Positions 35,252-42,262 of a DNA stretch of 64,000 nt are shown here, piece after piece. Each line of letters opens with the position of its first letter. The stretch's first letter is position 1. Below the pieces are notes generated by a model. It had not been told where the DNA came from. It worked only from the letters and a program-made list of their open reading frames with translations, and searched no databases. Position numbers and translations under genes: made by a program. Source of the DNA: Candidatus Poribacteria bacterium (GTDB taxonomy: Bacteria; Poribacteria; WGA-4E; WGA-3G); contig JAPPNJ010000090.1 in the NCBI GenBank assembly GCA_028818705.1, forward strand, positions 18,390-82,389, read 5' to 3'.

Positions 35252-36949
35252 TTGAAAATGAAAATATTAACCATTGGCCTCCTGATGCTGGTTATAATGA
35301 GCGGACGACTAAATGCCGATAACCACTCGGAAACTAATAACAAAATCACACTTAGTCTTGACAGCACATCAGAAGTGTCTGTCGAAGGCTTCATTGCCCC
35401 GATTGAGAACACCTTGTCTAAGTTTCATGTGAGGTGGGATGCATTAGCAAATTTGCGGGTTGCTGAACCGAAAAAGCAGTATCAGACATCAGTTTTCCAT
35501 GCTTTTCTTCCCGATAGCGCGGTTTCGGTTGGTGATACTTGGCAGATTGAAGAGGGAAGCGTACTCAAGTTGCTACGGCAGCTTCATCCCAATCCAAATC
35601 TGGATATGCACATTAACGCCGGAGACTCGCGTGGTTTGTGGGCATGCTTGCGGGCTTACAACGACGCTTTTGCTGAAATCGTGCTCCGTGTTCATGCAGA
35701 ATTTGCCTTAAAAGATGGTTGGTTCACACCTTCTCAATTTGCTGGAAGCTTAGTTATTGACCGAGTTCAAGAAACAGTTGCGTTTTTTCAGATGTATGTC
35801 CCTGAAGGCACAGTAAACTTTGATGTGAACTGGAAAGAAGACCCAGACGCATCTTATGCTATTACGGATGCTGGTCTTTGCTCGCAGATGGAACTCCGTG
35901 CTGGAACGCGCAATGTCCTGCAAGATGCCAAATTCTCAGAATCTATTTCGCAAGAAGCAGCTGAACGGGCATTAATACTACGTTTTTACAAATCGGCGCG
36001 GATTCATTGGGTGCCGCCGGATCAAGCGTTGAAGATAGCACAAGCAGCGCAAAAGCCAATCCATGTAATTTCAAATGATGGTCCGTTGGCTGATGAATCG
36101 TGCTGAGGGAGCGGCAAAACCATGAGGGCAGTTGTCCTCTCTGACGACCAAAATATTGAATTCTTGAACGAAAACTTCATTAATACTTGGGTGTCGAATG
36201 TCGAATTAGAGCGCACACCCAATAAGCAAGCTTTTATGGCACTGAGACGCCAGCAGGGATTCAAGCCATTTGACAAAACAAGCGCGTTAGCACGGGCAAT
36301 CATGAAAGGGTGGAAGAAACACTCACCATCAGATTTTTTGGTTATCTCGCCAGATCTCGAATTGATGGGTAGACAACCTGTCAATGATCTTCACGGTGGA
36401 GATATGTCAGCGCGTTACCTGAGGTTTCTCAGAGTATCCTTAGATGGAAAATATCCGGGATTGCGCGAGAACGCTCCAGTGCCTCAATCAACCAATTGGG
36501 AGGTACTTCTTGAATCAGATGACGTAGCGGTCGATGACTTGAAAGCTGTGCTTACGCATGAAAAACTGGAGCAGGAAATTCTTAGCATTTTTCGGACCCC
36601 GAAATATGGCTATCAAGATTACACCGTTATTGAGATTGATGTGACAGCATTTGAAAATGGCGGTTGGCTCACCATTGATACCTGGGTCGGGGATGGTGAG
36701 GCTTCCGGTTCGTTTGATTTGTATGATGCCGACAGTAAACTCCCTACAGAAGGGGTGCCACATGGGGCACTTGCGCATGCATGGGATATTCCACCTGGAA
36801 ATGTCGGTATAATTGAGCATTATTTCGATCAAGGTCAAGTCTTTAAGTTGGGCGCTACCGGTAATTGGTACAGTGAGAAAGGGAGCATTAACGGTTTTCT
36901 TGTGAAGATTTCTGTTGACCCTGAGACAGAAGAAGTGAACGATCATTAG
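35252..36949 (+). CDS. Predicted selenoprotein 2: tandem paralogue of selenoprotein 1
   Basis: Read as one 565-residue protein with Sec at residue 285 (TGA 36104-36106). It has the same order as its upstream paralogue: signal peptide (~1-23), N-terminal domain, thioredoxin-like segment with ESC-Sec-GSGKTMR, and the C-terminal ~115-residue domain (QDYTVIEIDVTAFENGG, FKLGATGNWYSEKGS). For 71 bases from the UGA the two genes differ at two positions only, far less than their flanks, although protein identity elsewhere is moderate. That is what a constrained SECIS inside coding sequence should give. AAGGAG lies eight bases before the ATG. The downstream half has an ATG at 36122 but no ribosome site. 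A sigma factor gene follows after a perfect inverted repeat. Confidence 0.8.
36124..36139 (+). promoter_or_regulatory. Predicted bacterial SECIS hairpin, selenoprotein 2
   Basis: Same GAGGGC-AGTT-GTCCTC hairpin at the same distance (loop 23 bases after UGA). Confidence 0.7.
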
Positions 36950-36959
36950 TTTCATTCTC

Positions 36960-36990
36960 CTGTTAGCGCGTTTGCAAAACGCGCTAACAG
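36960..36990. repeat. Perfect inverted repeat between selenoprotein 2 and sigma gene
   Basis: CTGTTAGCGCGTTT, loop GCA, AAACGCGCTAACAG: 14 perfect pairs. No T-run follows, so it may attenuate, stabilise the transcript end or bind a regulator; it lies just before the -10-like TATAAT at 37008. Confidence 0.7.
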
Positions 36991-37007
36991 TAAATACCGT
37001 TTTAGTC

Positions 37008-37013
37008 TATAAT
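37008..37013 (+). promoter_or_regulatory. Possible -10 element of ECF sigma gene 1
   Basis: TATAAT, 27 bases before the ATG at 37041. No clear -35 is visible; the right arm of the inverted repeat occupies that position (CTAACA). Confidence 0.4.
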
Positions 37014-37040
37014 GAAGTTATCCTTTTTTCGAGGTAACAG

Positions 37041-38372
37041 ATGAAGAACGACGATGTTGAACTAATTCAAAACAGCCTCACAGGCGACGAAAACGCTTTT
37101 GCGACATTGGTGAGGAAATACCAAAAGCAGGTTCATGCACTCGCTTGGCGGAAAGTAGGCGACTTCCACATTGCCGAAGAAATTACGCAGGATACTTTCT
37201 TGAGAGTCTATGAAAAACTGGCTACGCTGAAGGATCCAAACCGTTTTGTGGGATGGCTTTATAGAATTGCTGCACGTCAATGCCATGCGTGGCTCAGAAA
37301 GAGCCGGATGCAAACACAATCGCTCGAAGATACAGACATCAAACAGATAGAAAAGATGACATACTCGGAGTATGTCGCTGAAGAGCAGGCGAAAGCTGCG
37401 ACTGACGCACAACGGAACATTGCTCAAAAATTGCTTGCTCGGCTACAAGAAAGTGAGCGCACTGTTGTTACACTCCACTACTTCGGGGAGATGACCTGTG
37501 AAGAGATTAGCCGGTTTTTAGGTGTATCGGCAAGTACCGTTAAGAGTCGGCTTCGTCGCGCGCGACACCGTTTAAAGAGAGCGGAGCCCATGATTCGAGA
37601 AGCGTTAGAAGGCTTTCAAATTAGGGCGAATCTCACTGAGAGTATCATGCAAAAGATCTCCAGTATTGAACCTATTGCCCCTTCCGGTGGTAAACCGTTC
37701 GTGCCGTGGGCAATTGCTGCTTCAACTGTTGTTTTGGTTGTGATGATGTTGGGAACAGGAAATCAAGTCTTGACTCAATTCCAACAGCCTTATGACCTTG
37801 ATTCTACGTCGGAGATGATTATAGAACTTATTGACGTGCCTATTGCGCTGAATCTTACGTCGAAACCGGATGTGCGAACCCAACTTGGCAGGTCCAGGGC
37901 ACCGAGTAGAGGTCAGAGATTTGAGCCGAATGCCTCTCAATCCGAATATGTCCATAGGTTTCTTCATACGCAAGCAAAGAACGTTGTCCTCGATGATGAA
38001 AAGCCTTTACAAGAGATCCTGAGCGTTTTCCGGACACCGGCAGCAGGCTATCAAGATTATACTGTTGTTGAAATTAATGCGACAGCGTTTAAAAATGGTG
38101 GCACGCTCACCGTCGATATCTGGGTCGGAAGCGCGGAAGCTTTCGGCAAGTTCGTTCTTTTTGCAAGCAATAATGAGTTCTCTACTACAGAAGGATTGCC
38201 TGAAACTATACTCGCCTCAGCATCGGGGATCCGACCCGGTAAAGCGGGAAGGATCACCTATCGTTTTGAGGAAGGTATGATTTTTAAGTTGGGCGCTACC
38301 GGTAATGCGTTCAGTGGAAATGGAAAGGTCAATTCTTTTCTCGCAAAAATTTCTATCGAACCGACATTGTAA
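37041..38372 (+). CDS. Membrane-tethered ECF sigma factor with exported C-terminal domain
   Basis: A 443-residue protein. Sigma region 2 (~17-87, with LAWRKVGDFHIAEEITQDTF) and region 4 (~134-182, with FLGVSASTVKSRLRRARHRL) form a complete ECF sigma factor. A proline-glycine linker leads to one membrane helix (~222-240, AIAASTVVLVVMMLG). The rest would be outside the cytoplasm and ends in the ~115-residue domain (322-441) also found at the C-termini of the two selenoproteins just upstream. The fused helix and outer domain may replace a separate anti-sigma factor; release would need proteolysis. No anti-sigma gene is nearby. GAGG lies before the ATG. It has no visible copy of the ECF-type promoter. 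Confidence 0.9.
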   Translation: MKNDDVELIQNSLTGDENAFATLVRKYQKQVHALAWRKVGDFHIAEEITQDTFLRVYEKLATLKDPNRFVGWLYRIAARQCHAWLRKSRMQTQSLEDTDIKQIEKMTYSEYVAEEQAKAATDAQRNIAQKLLARLQESERTVVTLHYFGEMTCEEISRFLGVSASTVKSRLRRARHRLKRAEPMIREALEGFQIRANLTESIMQKISSIEPIAPSGGKPFVPWAIAASTVVLVVMMLGTGNQVLTQFQQPYDLDSTSEMIIELIDVPIALNLTSKPDVRTQLGRSRAPSRGQRFEPNASQSEYVHRFLHTQAKNVVLDDEKPLQEILSVFRTPAAGYQDYTVVEINATAFKNGGTLTVDIWVGSAEAFGKFVLFASNNEFSTTEGLPETILASASGIRPGKAGRITYRFEEGMIFKLGATGNAFSGNGKVNSFLAKISIEPTL

Positions 38373-38546
38373 GAAGGGCAATACGGGAATTTGTATTAGA
38401 AACACCACAAACCTTGCCGAGTCCCGTCCCTTGTTCGGCGGTTTTCCCTCAATCCATCTTATAAAAAACAACCTTCCTGCAAGTCCTATGATCGCAGAGT
38501 AAATCAAGCCCACTTCCTATCACATTTATCCACTTTTCAAAATTAT

Positions 38547-38575
38547 GCAACAGTTTTGCTCCTAAATAGCGTCAC
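38547..38575 (+). promoter_or_regulatory. ECF-type promoter element, copy D (ECF sigma gene 2)
   Basis: GCAACA (38547-38552), 17-base spacer starting GTTTTG, CGTCAC (38570-38575) then TATA. It is 24 bases before the sigma gene start, consistent with autoregulation. Confidence 0.65.
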
Positions 38576-38598
38576 TATAGAGCAATTGGAGGGATTTC

Positions 38599-41493
38599 AT
38601 GAAAAATAGGGACGTTGCGCTCGTTCGTCGGACGCTTGATGGCGATGATACTGCATTCACTGAACTTGTACAGAAATACCAGAAGCCGGTTCACGCGCTG
38701 GCATGGCGGAAGATTGGGGATTTCCACATTGCCGAGGAGATCGTGCAAGATACATTCCTGAAAGCATACCAGAAACTGGCGACGTTGAAGAAACCACAGC
38801 GCTTTGCGAGTTGGCTTTATGTGATTACCACAAACCTCTGCAGCACGTGGCTCCGCAGAAAGCGTTTGTGGACGCAACCGCTTGAAGAAGGGACCTTCGC
38901 TCAGGAAAAAGCAACATATTCGGGGTATGTCGTTGAAGAGAACGAGCGAGTGGCAAGAGAGACCCAGCGCGAAGTTGTTAAAAAGTTGCTTGCAAAACTC
39001 CAAGAGAGTGAACGCACGGTTATCACGCTCCATTACTTCGGCGAGATGTCAAGTGCTGAGATTGGCGAGTTTTTGGGTGTATCGGCAAATACAATTCGGA
39101 GCCGCCTGCATCGGGCACAGCAACGTTTGAAGAAGGAGGAACCGATGATCCGAGAAGCATTGAATAGTTTCCAACTATCTGCGAATCTAACCGAGAACAT
39201 TATGCGAGAAATCGCGCGTATCAAACCCGTTGCCCCGTCAGGAGGTAAACCGTTGGTACCGTGGGCAATTGCTGCTTCAACTGTAGTGGTGGCACTACTG
39301 ATGATAGGCGTTGGTAGCCAATATCTCACCCGATTCCAACAGCCCTACAGTTTCGATGCTGCCTCGGAAATGACGGTAGAACTCATTGAGGCACCTGTGG
39401 TGCTGAATCTTGAATCCAAACCGGATGTTCGGACGCAACTGAACAATTCGATTACGCCGGTTAAAAGTAATGGTCCTAAACAACAACTCAATCAACCAGA
39501 ATATCTGGCAAGATTCGCTGCCGCTCCTGTGGATGAAACAGAGGCAATTACTGATGTCAATAAAGGTAAACGTTACATCACTCTTAGTGCCATCACTAAG
39601 GAAGAACGTGGAACAACTTTGGCAGCAGGGAATTTCCATTTACACAAAACAGATATAGCTTTGAAATCCAGAGGTTTTGGGACACGGGGAACTGGTAAAG
39701 GTGATCCAAACCCCATGTACATGTTGACGTATTATTTTCTCCACTACAACAGCGACCTTTTCAGGTTTCCTTTGGTTATAGGGGACACGTGGGCACAGGC
39801 AGGTCACTGGAATACATGGGTACAAACGACCATAGAAGGTTATGAACGGGTAGAAACCGCCGCAGGGATTTTTCATAAATGCCTCAAGCATAAAACTGTC
39901 TTCACAGATGCCAAAGCAGGCTCGGCGTTGAAGAATTCACTTGTGAATGGCACGCGCTATTTGTGGTTTGCTAAGTGCGTTGGCGTCGTGAAAATGCGAT
40001 ATGAACATGCCAATGGCATCATAACGGAAGCAGAACTCTTAGAATATAAGGTCCCAGAGAACGCGCCAGGTTACTTCCCTTTACAGATAGGCAATGCCTG
40101 GATCTATAAATGGCAGAACAATTACCGAGATGAAGCAGCCATTGAAAAGTGTCAGGTCGTCGAAAATTCCGATAAGCCTTCAGACCGAGATACAACACCT
40201 CCAAAAATAAAAAGGATCATTCCCGACTTATCTGAAAAAGTTTCAACAAATCTAAAAGAGATAAGAGTTGTCTTTAGTGAGAGAGTGATAGGTATGGATG
40301 TGGGATTTGCTGGGGTTCCAGTTGGTGATATGCAATGGGCAAACGACAACACAACCCTTGTTATTTCGTTTGAACGTCCCTTGGCATCTTCAAGGATTTA
40401 CCGGCTTATATTAGGTGGTGACGGGAACATCAGAGATGTAACAGGCAATCCGTTAGAAGAGCAGACCCTTATCTTTACGACCGAAGGTCCTGAGCCGGTT
40501 ACGCCTACTTTCGTGGACACAACGCCTATGGACGTAAAAGGTATTGAAGAACTCGATCTCTCAAGTGAGCTGCTGTGCCGCGTCTCAACGAATTTCACAG
40601 ACGGATTTGCTTTTCCATATTATTTGTTCATTCCGCAAGGCATAGACTCCAGCAAACCCGTTCACTTACTGGTAGAACCATGTAATACAGGGAAGACAAC
40701 TGATAATTTTAAAATTCACGATAGGAAAGCAAAAGCACTAATAGAGACATCTCATGCGACTGCGATCGCGAGGAAACTGAAAGTTCCATTGCTTGTGCCT
40801 GTTTTTCCACGGCCGAGCGGAGATCGATGGCAAATCTACACACATTCTTTAGATAGGGACACTCTCCTGATTAAAGAGGGTGAACTCAGGAGAATTGATT
40901 TGCAGCTCATCAAAATGATAACCCACGCCCAAAAACTCCTGCGACACAATAATGTGAAGGTGAATGAGAAGGTTTTCATGAACGGATTCTCTGCCTCCGG
41001 GACGTTTGTAAATCGGTTTGCTATTCTGCACCCATCAGTTGTGCGTGCAGTCGCAACTGGCGGTGTCAACGGCATTCCGACTTTTCCGACAAACCAATGG
41101 AACGATACAACAATGCGTTACCCAGTCGGAATTGCTGACCTGAAAGAGATCGCTGATGTTGAGTTTGATGAAATGGCATATAAACAGGTCTCCCAGTACA
41201 TCTACATGGGTGCTTTGGATGATAACGACACCGTTCCGTATCGGGATGCATACGATGAAGTGGATGCCAAGTTAGTCAGAAGGTTTATCGGTACTAAAAT
41301 GATGCCGGATCGGTGGCGTGCGAGCCAGTCCATATATAAGGCACTTGGTATTCCTGCGCAATTTGTCACGTACGAGCGTACTGGACATAAAATTAAAGTT
41401 GAGATGATCGATGATATTATTGCTTTTTTCAAGGCAAATTCCGAGAATGAGGTCGTCGAAATCGTTCCCCATCAATATCCATTTGAGGAGTAA
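38599..41493 (+). CDS. ECF sigma factor fused to membrane helix, Big_5-like domain and alpha/beta hydrolase
   Basis: A 964-residue fusion. Residues 1-182 are a full ECF sigma factor, strongly similar to the one at 37041. One membrane helix lies at ~222-238. Then come an unassigned region with two YFPL.IGxxW-like segments (~300-525), a Big_5-like Ig domain (~532-632, starting DTTPPKIKRIIPD) and an alpha/beta hydrolase (~660-950) with nucleophile Ser798 in NGFSASG, an acidic loop GALDDNDTVPY and His in ERTGHKI. The hydrolase resembles PHB-depolymerase-like esterases. With the helix as a tether the esterase would face outward and the sigma factor inward. GGAGG lies seven bases before the ATG. 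A LamG pseudogene follows four bases later. Confidence 0.88.
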   Translation: MKNRDVALVRRTLDGDDTAFTELVQKYQKPVHALAWRKIGDFHIAEEIVQDTFLKAYQKLATLKKPQRFASWLYVITTNLCSTWLRRKRLWTQPLEEGTFAQEKATYSGYVVEENERVARETQREVVKKLLAKLQESERTVITLHYFGEMSSAEIGEFLGVSANTIRSRLHRAQQRLKKEEPMIREALNSFQLSANLTENIMREIARIKPVAPSGGKPLVPWAIAASTVVVALLMIGVGSQYLTRFQQPYSFDAASEMTVELIEAPVVLNLESKPDVRTQLNNSITPVKSNGPKQQLNQPEYLARFAAAPVDETEAITDVNKGKRYITLSAITKEERGTTLAAGNFHLHKTDIALKSRGFGTRGTGKGDPNPMYMLTYYFLHYNSDLFRFPLVIGDTWAQAGHWNTWVQTTIEGYERVETAAGIFHKCLKHKTVFTDAKAGSALKNSLVNGTRYLWFAKCVGVVKMRYEHANGIITEAELLEYKVPENAPGYFPLQIGNAWIYKWQNNYRDEAAIEKCQVVENSDKPSDRDTTPPKIKRIIPDLSEKVSTNLKEIRVVFSERVIGMDVGFAGVPVGDMQWANDNTTLVISFERPLASSRIYRLILGGDGNIRDVTGNPLEEQTLIFTTEGPEPVTPTFVDTTPMDVKGIEELDLSSELLCRVSTNFTDGFAFPYYLFIPQGIDSSKPVHLLVEPCNTGKTTDNFKIHDRKAKALIETSHATAIARKLKVPLLVPVFPRPSGDRWQIYTHSLDRDTLLIKEGELRRIDLQLIKMITHAQKLLRHNNVKVNEKVFMNGFSASGTFVNRFAILHPSVVRAVATGGVNGIPTFPTNQWNDTTMRYPVGIADLKEIADVEFDEMAYKQVSQYIYMGALDDNDTVPYRDAYDEVDAKLVRRFIGTKMMPDRWRASQSIYKALGIPAQFVTYERTGHKIKVEMIDDIIAFFKANSENEVVEIVPHQYPFEE

Positions 41494-41497
41494 AAAA

Positions 41498-42203
41498 ATG
41501 AAAGGTATACTATTTCTTTTTCTCACTGTGTTATTTACAGCGAGCCAAGTTTCTGCTGGACTGGAGGATGATCTCATTCTGTATCTCACTTTTGACAATG
41601 TGAAAGGCAGACAAATCCTTGATGCCTCTGGTAACAACTTGGATGCTAAGGTTGTCCAGAACGCAAATTTTGTTGAAGGCAAACATGGTGATGCTATTAA
41701 GATTACGGCAAATACTGAAGATTGCGTCAATATTCCCACCTCGGAGGCATTGAAAACCAGTGAAATAACTGTGAGCGCCTGGATTTATCGGGAAAATTGG
41801 GCTAATGGATCCGGCTACTGGCTTGATAAATCACTCGAGGCTCAGTGTGAGTATTCCGAGTCTGGGCAAGAGAACGTGGCATCACATCGTTGGAACTTAC
41901 GACGGAGCGTTCAAGACAATCTATCTTAATGGAGAAGTTTTTTTCGACGCAGAAAAGGTAGGTTTTGATCCAATCAAGGTTATCGCAGCCACAAATGATG
42001 AGGATTTACGGATTGGATGCGCCAAAGGCAAAAAGGAGTATGCCTTTGACCACGGTTTGATTGATGAAGTTGGCCTCTGGCGTCGGGCACTCACTCAAAG
42101 CGAAGTTAGAACAATCATGAAAGGCAACTTTCTCGCTGTTTCACCGAGAGACAAGATGGCCACCACATGGGGTGATATTAAGCGAAGATCCGTTACGTAT
42201 TAG
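41498..42203 (+). pseudogene. Frameshifted exported LamG protein with shared tail
   Basis: The first part has a signal peptide (MKGILFLFLTVLFTASQVSA) and the LamG start YLTFDNVKGRQILDASGNN. The frame is lost near 41850, where the reading passes to another frame that continues with GKRTWHHIVGTYDGAFKTIY, IDEVGLWRRALTQSEV and the tail LAVSPRDKMATTWGDIK. Compared with the LamG protein at 31478 about 40 residues are missing at the junction, so a deletion with frameshift is likely. It could also be an assembly error. It starts four bases after the sigma-hydrolase gene and probably shares its transcript. Confidence 0.75.
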
Positions 42204-42262
42204 GTTTAAATTAGGGTAAATTTTAGAATTACTGATACACTGAACTGTACCTTAAGGACACG

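Noticed and set aside
36122..36949. Separate gene for the second half of selenoprotein 2
   Set aside because: The ATG lies inside the predicted SECIS region, has no ribosome site and is not an ATG in the paralogue.
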